A stretch of DNA of 64,000 bases from NCBI RefSeq assembly GCF_003703975.1, contig NZ_QTJY01000003.1, forward strand, positions 1-64,000. Direction: 5' to 3'. Made by a program: the position numbers and the translations under genes. Source of the DNA: Larkinella soli. GTDB taxonomy: Bacteria; Bacteroidota; Bacteroidia; Cytophagales; Spirosomataceae. Below are positions 36,334 to 44,083 of the stretch, in pieces (the first letter of the stretch is position 1; each line of letters starts with the position of its first letter). The notes under the pieces are model-generated. The model made no database searches. It had not been told where the DNA came from and worked only from the letters and a program-made list of their open reading frames with translations.

Positions 36334-36440
36334 GTTAAAAAACCTTAAGACAGGCCCGGTTTTTTTCCGGCGACTTCCTGCGGGGGCGGGCCCTGGGCAC
36401 CGCCAGGGCGTCATCGGGGAGGGAGTGAATCCGGGTGTAA

Positions 36441-36578
36441 AAACAAAACCCGGCTATTGGGCCGGGTCTGTCGGATTCGTATGTATATGGTTAAACGCGA
36501 AGCGCGATTGGCGGCAGTGCCCCGCCCCCTCTGTCCGATCTCTGCAGAAAGAAGCCAATGCGGGCGGGGACTTACGAG
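36441..36578 (-). ncRNA. Candidate structured small RNA
   Basis: On the minus strand a perfect TACCTTTG promoter element (36592-36585) is followed about 140 bases later by a terminator (ACCCGGC/GCCGGGT stem, then TTTTGTTTTT). The predicted RNA can fold: its first bases, TGGTGGC, pair with GCCGCCA further on (one G-U), enclosing an 8-bp stem CCCCGCCC/GGGCGGGG separated by an unequal internal loop. A closing stem, bubble and inner stem recall 6S-like RNAs, but that is only a resemblance. No open frame explains it. Confidence 0.4.
36444..36467 (-). terminator. Minus-strand intrinsic terminator
   Basis: ACCCGGC (36448-36454) pairs with GCCGGGT (36461-36467). On the minus strand the stem is followed by TTTGTTTTT. 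No minus-strand protein gene ends just upstream, so it is assigned to the candidate small RNA. Confidence 0.6.
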
Positions 36579-36584
36579 CCACCA

Positions 36585-36592
36585 CAAAGGTA
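36585..36592 (-). promoter_or_regulatory. Bacteroidota -7 promoter element (TACCTTTG) for the candidate small RNA
   Basis: The minus strand reads TACCTTTG, matching TAnnTTTG exactly. A TTTG lies further upstream but at longer than usual spacing, so the promoter is only moderately supported. Confidence 0.4.
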
Positions 36593-36890
36593 GGTCATCC
36601 TGAGATCTTACCGGATGAACAAATTGTAAAATAGCCCGACCGAGGCTCCGGCGTCCCCCGGAGCGGCCGTCCTGGCAGAAAAGGCAACCCGCCCCACCTC
36701 TCCAGCCTCAAAGGGTGCCTGCCCTGAGCGGCCCGGTTCCGGTCCATTTCCGATACCCCTCCGAAAGGCAAACTTTCAGCGGGTCATGTTAAGATTGTTT
36801 GAAATTTCTGCCGGATGCTTGCCCGCAGGTCCTGAATCGGCTACCTTCCACCACGATTCAGGACGAGAGGACTCCTTTCTTTCTATACTC

Positions 36891-37082
36891 ATGAGACAGG
36901 TTCGCATCTTTTCGGATGGCATCGAGAGATCGGCTGAAGATCTGACCAATACGTTTCTCAGGCAGAACGGCGAGGACATCGCCCAGGTGGAAATTGTCCT
37001 GAAGGTTTCCGTGACCGGCAACAATTCCCTCATTCGGACGGTCATGATCACCTATTCCACCGTAGAATATTCCATCCTTTGA
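36891..37082 (+). CDS. Cse60-like small protein (63 aa)
   Basis: The start is set at 36891 (MRQVRIFSDGIERSAED); upstream codons of the same frame look non-coding. The pattern V-IF then E-DLTNTFL, then VEIVLKVSV and MITYS resembles the Cse60 family of about 60-residue proteins known from sporulating Firmicutes, here in a non-sporulator. Function is unknown. It is the first plus-strand gene of the accessory block and stands alone. Confidence 0.5.
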   Translation: MRQVRIFSDGIERSAEDLTNTFLRQNGEDIAQVEIVLKVSVTGNNSLIRTVMITYSTVEYSIL

Positions 37083-37228
37083 GGGTGATGGGTGCACGCG
37101 ACGAATTTTCCATTTCCTATACCTTCTCTTTTTCCGGCCGAAAGCCGCTTTCATCAGGACTTAGACTTTGCTTGTACTTATTAGGTATGGACAATCCCGG
37201 TCATTCGACCGGGATTTGTTTTTCCGGA

Positions 37229-38494
37229 TCAGGCCTGCCAGTGGATGCCCAATCGGATGCGGAACAGTGTTCCTTCCCCCGGCCGGGTCTCCACTTCCAG
37301 CGTACCCCTCAACAGTTCACATAACCCCTTGACAATCGACAGACCGATGCCCTCGCCTTTCAACCGGCCCGAAGGCTCACCCCCTGCCGCCATCTTGGAC
37401 TCGGCCGAGGCCACCGGCAAAGGCATCCCGAAACCCGCCGAAGATTCGGGGTTGGGACTTAATACCTCCTGCAGCTGGCCGGCGGCCCCGGCCGACAGAC
37501 CCGGACCGCTGTCCTGCACACTGATATACCAGCGGAAGTCATTCTCCCGACTCCAGGAGACCGTTATCCAGCCCGCCGGCGTATGCTCCAGGGCGTTCAT
37601 CACCAGGTTCTGCACCATCCGCTGGACCATCACCCGGTCACATTCCACCTCCAGCCCTTCGGGGCCCTCCGCCTGCAGGATCAGGCCCCGCTGCTGGGCC
37701 AGCGGCTGGACATTGGCCACCAGTTCCTGAAGCATATGCGAGGCATCGAAGGTCTGGATGGAGGGGGTCTCCTGACCCGCTTCCAGCCGCGACAGGTCCA
37801 TTAACTGAGTAATCATCTCCCGCACCCCGGTCAGATTCCGCTGGAGCATTTCCATATACGGGCTCGACTCCCCGGTCGGCTCCGCCGGCTGGTCCATCAG
37901 GGCGACGGCGCCCTGAATGATACCGAAGCTGCTGCGGAGATCGTGGGAGGCTCTTCGCAACAGCGTACCGCGCTGGCGGAGCAGTTCCTGGAGCTGGCTT
38001 AACGTTAGTTCCAGGCTCTGGGACCGGCTCAGAGCCGACAGGCGGAATACCTCACTGTACTGTTCGACACTGCCGGCATTGCTTTCCTTCACCAACCAGG
38101 CCAGGATACCGTAACTGTCGGTGAGCGTCTGGACCGGCGGGTTGGGAAACTGAAGCCAGAACTGGTTAAATTCCTCCAGCAAAAGGGAGTGCAGCTGGCC
38201 CATTTCTTCCAGCAACGCATGAAGCTCATACCCCTTTTGCCAGCGGTGCAGCCCATGTTCGGCGGCCAGGGCACGAATGTCTCCCTCCTGGGGTTGTCCG
38301 CGCAGGCGCTGCTGAAGAACGTTGAGCATATAGGGGGTTTTGTTGTTAAACTCCTCCCGGCTCAGCAGGGCGGTTATCTTCACGGCCGGATTGGCATCAC
38401 AGGCCGTGCGCCAGTGATTCAGCAGGGCGTCCCGGCGGGCAGATAAAAAAATACCGAGCGCTTCTAAAGTGGGCTGGTTAACATCGGAAGTCAT
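37229..38494 (-). CDS. Soluble sensor histidine kinase with RsbRD-like N-terminal domain
   Basis: The start is set at 38494 (MTSDVNQPTLEALG); 33 upstream codons are doubtful. Residues about 10-155 are helical, with LLNHWRTACDANPAV and SREEFNNKTPYML resembling the RsbRD N-terminal domain. The HisKA helix carries the phosphorylated His184 in ASHDLRSSFG. The HATPase_c domain has NLVMNALEHTPAG, DSGPGLS and GEGIGLSIVKGL. No membrane segment is present, so it senses a cytoplasmic signal. No regulator is coupled to it; the closest is a stand-alone receiver gene 130 bases upstream on the same strand. Confidence 0.88.
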   Translation of the reverse strand: MTSDVNQPTLEALGIFLSARRDALLNHWRTACDANPAVKITALLSREEFNNKTPYMLNVLQQRLRGQPQEGDIRALAAEHGLHRWQKGYELHALLEEMGQLHSLLLEEFNQFWLQFPNPPVQTLTDSYGILAWLVKESNAGSVEQYSEVFRLSALSRSQSLELTLSQLQELLRQRGTLLRRASHDLRSSFGIIQGAVALMDQPAEPTGESSPYMEMLQRNLTGVREMITQLMDLSRLEAGQETPSIQTFDASHMLQELVANVQPLAQQRGLILQAEGPEGLEVECDRVMVQRMVQNLVMNALEHTPAGWITVSWSRENDFRWYISVQDSGPGLSAGAAGQLQEVLSPNPESSAGFGMPLPVASAESKMAAGGEPSGRLKGEGIGLSIVKGLCELLRGTLEVETRPGEGTLFRIRLGIHWQA

Positions 38495-38627
38495 GATCTG
38501 ACGGATTTGAAACCTCCATCCGGAAGGAGCGGGCGACCGTTGGAGGAAATTCCCCGTTGGGATAACCAGGACGGATCGAATAAGTTTAGCCATTCCATTT
38601 CTGGCCGGGGTAATTCCCGAACCGGGA

Positions 38628-39032
38628 TTAGTGAGGCTCCGGGCTGGTGGCCTGGATCAGCCGCCGGACAAAGGCCACGGGTTCGGAAAAAAACTCAAAC
38701 TTGCTGGTAAAGCTCCGGGCGCCTAACTGCCGGCAGGTCCGGGCCTCCGGCCCCTCGGGCAGCGAAGACCATACCTGAACGGCCAGTCCGGATAAATGAT
38801 CCTGCCGAAAAATCCACTTCAACACCTCGGGGGCAATGCAGGGCAAGAGCATCAGGTGGTAATCCAGCAGCAGCAGATCAGGAAGGGGCTGATCCTCGGC
38901 CAGACGCAAATACAATTCGGGGACCGTCAAAACCATCGCCATCCGAATCCTTTCTCCAAAAACCATTTTTGAGGTCACCTGCAACAGTGTACAAATATCC
39001 TCATGATCATCTGCCACCAGAATCCAGGCCAT
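38628..39032 (-). CDS. Stand-alone receiver (response regulator) protein, atypical
   Basis: The start is set at 39032 (MAWILVADDHEDICTLL). Acidic residues Asp8/Asp9 and the phosphoacceptor Asp57 (LLLLDYHL) are present. A Ser replaces the usual Thr (VWSSLPEG), and the Lys is in TSKFEFF rather than the usual K-P. No output domain follows, so it is a CheY/Rcp1-style relay protein of about 134 residues. It is likely co-transcribed with the histidine kinase downstream. Confidence 0.8.
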   Translation of the reverse strand: MAWILVADDHEDICTLLQVTSKMVFGERIRMAMVLTVPELYLRLAEDQPLPDLLLLDYHLMLLPCIAPEVLKWIFRQDHLSGLAVQVWSSLPEGPEARTCRQLGARSFTSKFEFFSEPVAFVRRLIQATSPEPH

Positions 39033-39183
39033 ACCTTTGATTTTATACAATGTAAGTCCGACGCCGGGCGGTCGGGTGTGACCGACGGAGATAAGTAAGC
39101 CAACGGCCCCGAATCCGAGCCAATGGTTGCGTCTACCTTGATACCGAGGAGCTTTGTTATTCTATGAGTTCCTGTTCAGCCGC

Positions 39184-39435
39184 TCAGGGAGCTTCGATGA
39201 GGTGCCGCCAGCGGCTTTGCAGTTGGGTCATGGGTTCCCTGAACGACTGGCCGTCGAAGATTTCCGGAGGCAGGTCCAAATAAAAACCATCGTCTTTAAA
39301 CTGCACCCGGGTCAGGGAGAAACCCGACCCCGCCAGGTCATTGACATACTCGCAGGCGGCCACGATATCCTCCGGACAAAGAACCAGGTAGGGACACTCT
39401 ACCCCTCTCAAAAAGCCACTTACAATCACCAGCAT
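39184..39435 (-). CDS. Small hypothetical protein, paralogue of the gene at 40361-40897
   Basis: The 83-residue soluble protein (MLVIVSGFLRGVECPYLV...) aligns by eye with the first part of the interrupted gene at 40361. Shared features are a G-x-x-x-GVE start, a P-x-D-x-x-A helix, a YV...L-x-VQ strand, a DG turn, LP(P)-FDG and a final L-Q-x-x-W-x-x-L helix. I know of no named family. It lies within the two-component cluster, so a link to those regulators is possible but unproven. Confidence 0.55.
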   Translation of the reverse strand: MLVIVSGFLRGVECPYLVLCPEDIVAACEYVNDLAGSGFSLTRVQFKDDGFYLDLPPEIFDGQSFREPMTQLQSRWRHLIEAP

Positions 39436-39771
39436 ACTTCGGTTAGGATAGAATGTATCGACATAACCCTTCAGGCCTATACGCAGCTCTGCAAAAGTTG
39501 AGAAAACCGATCAGACTGTCAAGAAATGATGAGCCAATGGCCCGATGGGCCAGCCCGTTGAGGGGGAAAGAATCATTTCGTCAGGCCCGGCCGCACCGGG
39601 ACCGTTGCCTTACTTTCCGGGATCATTATCCGTATTCCGCTAAACTTCCGTTTTCTTTGAAAATGCACTTCCATCGCTGCGGGCCACCTCCTGTTTTCGG
39701 CTTTCGAAACCATCCCGATATGCCGACGGTCGCTTCTGTTTCCATTCCCTGTTGCCTGTACCATTGATCCC
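39436..39771. other. Divergent intergenic stretch, no gene seen
   Basis: This gap separates the small minus-strand gene from a plus-strand receiver gene and should contain both promoters. An open frame (39453-39767) has unnatural composition and was rejected. No perfect TAnnTTTG was found; AACTTTTG on the minus strand near 39495 is a one-mismatch candidate. Confidence 0.35.
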
Positions 39772-40245
39772 ATGATTTCTTCATTCGAACTAAAGAACGG
39801 CCAAACAGGCTGCCGGATGCTGGTGATCGAAGATATCCCCGATCAGTGGTGGCTGATCCGGAAAACCATCTCGGCTTATCTGCCCGGTATTGAGCCGGTC
39901 TGGACCTCCAGCCTGCCGACCACCAAAGCGTACCTGGAAGAGTGTGCCGACCGCAGCCGCTTTCCTCACCTCATCCTGCTGGATCTGTACCTGCCGGACC
40001 GCGAAGCCGGCCTGGCCATCCTGCAGCGGATTCGGCAGGGGTCTGCCTCCCGACCGATTCCCATTCTGGTGCTGAGTCATTCGGACCGGATGGAAGATAT
40101 CACCGAATCGTATGCGCTGGGCGCCAACGCCTATATCGTAAAGCCCCTGGACCCTCTGGAATGGATGCCCCACTTTCAGACCCTGGCGGCCTACTGGCTG
40201 CAATCGGCTAGCCTTCCCGGGGTCGATCCCGATCCGGGCCGCTAA
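39772..40245 (+). CDS. Stand-alone receiver (response regulator) protein
   Basis: The 157-residue protein has the full receiver signature: Glu20/Asp21, phosphoacceptor Asp71 (LILLDLYLPDREAG), Ser in LVLSHSD and Lys in YIVKPLDP. No output domain follows the fold. Such single-domain regulators act by protein contact, as in phosphorelays. It lies 115 bases before the interrupted small-protein gene on the same strand. Confidence 0.88.
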   Translation: MISSFELKNGQTGCRMLVIEDIPDQWWLIRKTISAYLPGIEPVWTSSLPTTKAYLEECADRSRFPHLILLDLYLPDREAGLAILQRIRQGSASRPIPILVLSHSDRMEDITESYALGANAYIVKPLDPLEWMPHFQTLAAYWLQSASLPGVDPDPGR

Positions 40246-40360
40246 GGTTTTCGGCCGAACGTATAGGAGCGGACAGGGCAGGTCCGTTGCCTTATTATTT
40301 CCGGTAGTTTTTACGGCAAACCGTTTTCCACACAGGCGACAAAGCTAATGAAAGGATCGT

Positions 40361-40897
40361 ATGGGCAAGCAAAAAGTAATTTTCCTTTTGGATGGAGAGT
40401 GGCAGGGCGTGGAATGGAATCATTTCGCCTTCCCGGTGCCCGATCTGGAAGCCGGTTTCGATGGCGTCTCCCGGTATGTTGCCATGGGCCTGAAGCTTTC
40501 CCAGGTACAGGTCTTTGCCGACGGCCAGTGGGCCACCCTCCCGGCTCAACTTTTTGACGGCCGGCCCTTTTAGGACCATGTGCAGACCTTGCAGCAGCAA
40601 TGGGATCAGCTCCTGATCCAGACGCCCATCCCTCCGTCATTGCGCCACCTTCTGGAGTTCATTTACCTTGAGCGCCGGTTGCTGGCGTTTTATCAGGGTC
40701 AGATCACTCAATTGAACGACCTGGTGGTCAAGCTGGACGGGAGGCTTCAGCTTGTCAGCGCCCTGCCGCCTTCCGACGTTCGGGATCAAAAAAGGGAGGC
40801 CTATCAGTCCCTGAAGCAGCAGTATTTGAACCAACTCCAGAAGGATCAGGCCTACCATCAACGGATAAGCAGCCTTTTAAAATCGCTGGAAGCGTAA
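40361..40897 (+). pseudogene. Small-protein family gene interrupted by an in-frame TAG
   Basis: Reading from ATG 40361, 70 codons end at TAG 40571-40573. The same frame continues (Asp-His-Val, then QTLQQQWDQLL) to 40897. The paralogue at 39184-39435 runs through the equivalent point without a stop: ...FDGQSF then PMTQLQSRWRHLI, against ...FDGRPF, stop, then HVQTLQQQWDQLL. The C-terminal part adds a 90-residue helical/coiled-coil extension (LLEFIYLERRLLAFYQGQ). It may be a nonsense-mutated gene, a readthrough gene, two coupled genes (GTG 40580 could restart) or a sequencing error. Confidence 0.5.
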
Positions 40898-40954
40898 TTC
40901 CGCGCCCTGCCATCCCCCATTCGTGAAAAGCCGGCACCGGCTTCGCATCCGGCT

Positions 40955-41386
40955 TTAATCCGCCCGGTTCAGTCGGGACGGTCTCTGGGCCAGCTTCCAG
41001 AAGGCGGTAAAGTTTTCCACCAGTTGAAGAAGGCCTGAAAAAAGAACCGGTTTGATAAAATAGGAATTGGCCCCTAACCGGTAGGCTTCCCTTCGATTCT
41101 CCGGACATTCCGAGGTAGTATACATAAACGTGGGAATCAGCCTGGATTTCTCCGCGATCTTTAACTTCCCCAGGGCTTCCATCCCGCCCATGCCCGGCAG
41201 TCGGAGGTCCAGAAAAATAAAACCGGGAAGGTTCTCCGGGTCCTCCATTTTTTGCAGCAGTTCGTTTCCGTCGGAGAAAACTTCAATGTGACTTTTGAAG
41301 ACGATTTGTCTGAATGCCTTCTGAAAAAGAAAGGCATCGTCCTCATCGTCTTCCGCCAGGTAAATATGAAAGGGGTAGTTCATCAA
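40955..41386 (-). CDS. Stand-alone receiver (response regulator) protein, Rcp1-like
   Basis: The 143-residue protein (start 41386 or the next Met at 41383) has a DDEDD acidic cluster (IYLAEDDEDDAFLF), the phosphoacceptor in GFIFLDLRLPGMGG, Thr in YTTSECPEN and Lys in YFIKPV. It has no output domain. It resembles single-domain regulators that partner hybrid or phytochrome-type kinases. It converges with the interrupted gene and is the last gene of the accessory block before coaX. Confidence 0.9.
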   Translation of the reverse strand: MMNYPFHIYLAEDDEDDAFLFQKAFRQIVFKSHIEVFSDGNELLQKMEDPENLPGFIFLDLRLPGMGGMEALGKLKIAEKSRLIPTFMYTTSECPENRREAYRLGANSYFIKPVLFSGLLQLVENFTAFWKLAQRPSRLNRAD

Positions 41387-41499
41387 GTGGAATAAAGCAG
41401 ATAAAATAAATAGTACACAAATTAAGGATATTTACGGAAGGAATTTTACTTATTAAAGAAGTTTAATGCCTTTTATATCCTATTTTAACTTTGGCATTA

Positions 41500-41530
41500 A
41501 AAAGCCGGACCTCGTCGAGGTCCGGCTTTT
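41500..41530. terminator. Two-way intrinsic terminator
   Basis: The 14-base arm at 41500-41513 (AAAAGCCGGACCTC) is perfectly complementary to 41517-41530 with a 3-base loop. On the minus strand it lies about 145 bases after the coaX stop and would end that transcript, cutting coaX off from genes downstream. Confidence 0.82.
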
Positions 41531-41676
41531 CCCAGACGGGTCCGGTCTCATCGGCGCTTCCGGAGACCCGCCGGCCGATTGAGGAGGCAATCTCCCTTCA
41601 AAGGCCATCGTTTCACCCTATTCAGGCATTAAAATAGAGTGACAGGCCGGTCTGAGAAGGTGATGGGTAGAACCCC

Positions 41677-42399
41677 TTATCGGTTATAGTCCAGAATTCG
41701 GTTCAGGCCCAGCAGGACCACATCCGGGGCCAGGACGAAAGGCGGTTTCAGGCCGCTTTGGAAGAAGGGGGCGTCGCCCCCGCAAAGAAGGATCCGGATG
41801 TCGGGGTGTTCGTGGCGATGGGCCTCGATGATTCCATTCAGTTCGGCCATGAGGCCGTTGACGACTCCGCCCTCCATGGCCTGCCGCGTGTTCTTTCCCA
41901 ATAAGGGCGGGCGGGACTCGCCCGGTTCGACCAGGGGCAGCCGCTCCGTGAATTCGTGCATGGCCCGAAACCGCATCCGGAAGCCGGGGGAAATCATTCC
42001 GCCGTGAAAAACCGAGTCCGCATCCACCAGGTCGTAGGTAATGCAGGTTCCCAGGTCGATGACGAGGCTGGTCTCCTTCGGGTACAGCACCCCGGCTCCC
42101 ACGGCGGCCGCCACCCGGTCCGATCCCAGCGTTTGCGGGGTGTCGTAGTCCTTTTCGACCGGCACGGGGGTAGTCCCGTTCAGATTCAGCCAGAAGGTAT
42201 CGGCGGGGAGGTTCAGCAGGCTCCGTAACTGGTCGGCGGGGCGGTTGGTGGAGGAAACGACGACGGCTTCGGGCGTCTGCCGGCGGAGCAGCCTCTCCAG
42301 CGCTTCGACCGTCAGCCGGTGATGGGCTTCGAGGAGCCGTCCATTTTCAAAAAAACCGGCCTTGACGGCACTGTTGCCCCAATCGATGGCGACTTGCAT
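41677..42399 (-). CDS. coaX: Type III pantothenate kinase CoaX
   Basis: CoaX phosphorylates pantothenate, the first step to coenzyme A. The 240-residue ASKHA-fold protein has the nucleotide loop IDWGNSAVKAGFF (residues 5-17), TLGSDRVAAAVGA, the catalytic region SLVIDLGTCITYDLVD and GGMISPGF. Length is typical. A terminator lies downstream. The barrel and lptC genes that I would expect directly downstream begin only after a 5-kb accessory block. Confidence 0.95.
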   Translation of the reverse strand: MQVAIDWGNSAVKAGFFENGRLLEAHHRLTVEALERLLRRQTPEAVVVSSTNRPADQLRSLLNLPADTFWLNLNGTTPVPVEKDYDTPQTLGSDRVAAAVGAGVLYPKETSLVIDLGTCITYDLVDADSVFHGGMISPGFRMRFRAMHEFTERLPLVEPGESRPPLLGKNTRQAMEGGVVNGLMAELNGIIEAHRHEHPDIRILLCGGDAPFFQSGLKPPFVLAPDVVLLGLNRILDYNR

Positions 42400-42539
42400 T
42401 ACTTCTTTTTAAGTACAGGAAAGGCGATGACTGCCTGCAAAGAACGGCAAGAAAATGGTGCGAACCTTACGAAATCCTCCGATCCTTTGCGTTTCGCCTT
42501 TTATTCCTCAATTTTGGTCGGAAAATTGGCCTGAAATGC

Positions 42540-43688
42540 ATGTTAAGCGAATTACGGATCTGGTTTGAGCAGCGGGTGCTCGATAATTCGGTGGGCAATC
42601 TCCTCCTGTTTGCCGGCATTATCCTCTTCGGCCTTTGGCTCAAACGGGTGTTGTCGATGGGCCTGAGCCGGCTGTTTTACGGGATGGTGAAGCAGGAAGC
42701 CGGGGCGATCCCGGTCAGCGACTTTATCCGCCTGATGCGGAAACCGATCGAGTTCTTCATTCTGCTCATCTTCCTGTATTTTGCCTTCGACCGCCTTTCC
42801 ATCCCGGATGAATGGGGCCTGGCGCCCCGCTCCGAATTCGGCTACCGCCTGTTCATCCTGCATACCTACCAGACCGTTCTGATGGGGTCACTGACCTGGA
42901 TCGCCATCCGGTTCGTCAAGTTCATCGCCCTGATTTTCCAGCAGAGGGCCGAACAGACCGAGACGAAGCTCGACGACCAGCTGGTTCCTTTCATCCGGGA
43001 CCTGCTGATCCTGGGCGTGGGCATGTTTGCGTTTTTCGCCACCCTGAGCATCGTCTTCGACGTCAACGTGGTGGCTCTGGTCACCAGCCTCGGCATCGGG
43101 GGGCTGGCCATTGCCCTGGCCGCCCGCGAAACGCTGGAAAACCTCTTTGCCTCCTTCGCCATCCTGCTCGACCGGCCTTTCATCACCGGCGATACCGTCA
43201 CGGCCGGCACCGGCTCCAACCAGGTAACGGGTACCGTCGAACGGATCGGTTTCCGGAGCACCCGGCTCCGGACCGACGACGGCAGCCTGATCGCCGTTCC
43301 AAACCGCCTGATGATTTCCCAGTCGCTCGATAACCTGACCCACCGCAGTCAGCGCCGGGCCAAGTTTTTTCTGCGGCTTTCGCTCGAAACGCCCACCGAA
43401 ACCCTGCGGGCCATTGTCGACGACATCCGCCAGTTCCTTGACGGCCGGCCCGAGACCAGCCAGAACCCCGCCCTGATCCAGTTTGACGCCTTCGGGGAAA
43501 GCTCGCTCGACATTCTGGTTCAGTTCTACGTAGCCACGGCGGACTGGCGTGAATTCAACCGAATTAAGGAAGAAGTGAACTATCGGTTAATTGACATTGT
43601 TCATAACCATAGCGGGCAGTTCGCGTTTCCTTCGCGGGTCCTGTATCTCCGGAATCAGTCAGAGCATTCGCTCGAACAACAGCCATAA
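42540..43688 (+). CDS. Mechanosensitive ion channel (MscS family)
   Basis: Four hydrophobic segments (about 18-38, 63-83, 103-123, 155-185) lead into the MscS pore helix and beta domain. The pore region is LVTSLGIGGLAIALAARETLENLFASF when read in pieces, followed by FITGDTV and VERIGFRSTRLRTDDGSLIAVPN. The channel opens under membrane tension to release solutes during osmotic downshock. The 382-residue length is at the compact end of the family. It is divergent from coaX. Confidence 0.93.
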   Translation: MLSELRIWFEQRVLDNSVGNLLLFAGIILFGLWLKRVLSMGLSRLFYGMVKQEAGAIPVSDFIRLMRKPIEFFILLIFLYFAFDRLSIPDEWGLAPRSEFGYRLFILHTYQTVLMGSLTWIAIRFVKFIALIFQQRAEQTETKLDDQLVPFIRDLLILGVGMFAFFATLSIVFDVNVVALVTSLGIGGLAIALAARETLENLFASFAILLDRPFITGDTVTAGTGSNQVTGTVERIGFRSTRLRTDDGSLIAVPNRLMISQSLDNLTHRSQRRAKFFLRLSLETPTETLRAIVDDIRQFLDGRPETSQNPALIQFDAFGESSLDILVQFYVATADWREFNRIKEEVNYRLIDIVHNHSGQFAFPSRVLYLRNQSEHSLEQQP

Positions 43689-44083
43689 CCTCCTGCTTCT
43701 TTTTCTATAAAAAGCAAAAACATTTTCAGTTTTAGGACGTTATTTGTTGACAAAGCGAATTTTATATCTTAACATTGCGGTCATACAGTTCCCGGCCCGG
43801 CGTTCCAACAGTCTGCCGTAATACCAGCGCGATCTGAAGCTGCAAGCCAAATCCACCTGAACAAACTGTCTTATAAACCGCAACGGTACATCCGAGACTG
43901 AAACGGTTGCTACAGGTACCCACATTCAGCGAGTAACTGCCTTGCATTCAATGGTTAAAACTTAAGCACTACTTTTCCTCTTTTGGATTCAATCTTCCCC
44001 GGTATCGCTAAGGCGGGCCGATCATTTCCGACAATTATCTCACAATAATGAAGTAAAGTCTTCTTTGCTTACTCTGGCTTTTT
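43689..44083 (+). promoter_or_regulatory. Long leader region upstream of rho
   Basis: No credible protein gene lies in this 395-base gap. TAACATTG near 43771 (one mismatch to TAnnTTTG) with TTG 20 bases upstream is a plausible promoter, giving a leader of about 300 bases. Much of the leader is C-rich and G-poor with little obvious pairing, as expected of Rho loading sites. Rho genes in several bacteria limit their own transcription through such leaders; that is inferred here. Confidence 0.35.

Larger units (their letters stand above)
36171..36890. other. Long gene-poor stretch containing a promoter and a candidate small RNA
   Basis: No protein gene is accepted in these 720 bases. They hold the minus-strand promoter of the barrel gene, a candidate minus-strand small RNA (36441-36578) with its own promoter and terminator, and a G+C-rich part (about 36640-36760) where I see nothing. 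This is the left flank of the accessory block. Confidence 0.45.

Noticed and set aside
36776-37154. Minus-strand open frames opposite the Cse60-like gene
   Set aside because: The plus-strand protein has a coherent family-like pattern; the opposite frames do not.
39453-39767. Open frame between the small gene and the receiver gene
   Set aside because: Composition unlike neighbouring proteins, no start context, and it occupies a divergent promoter gap.
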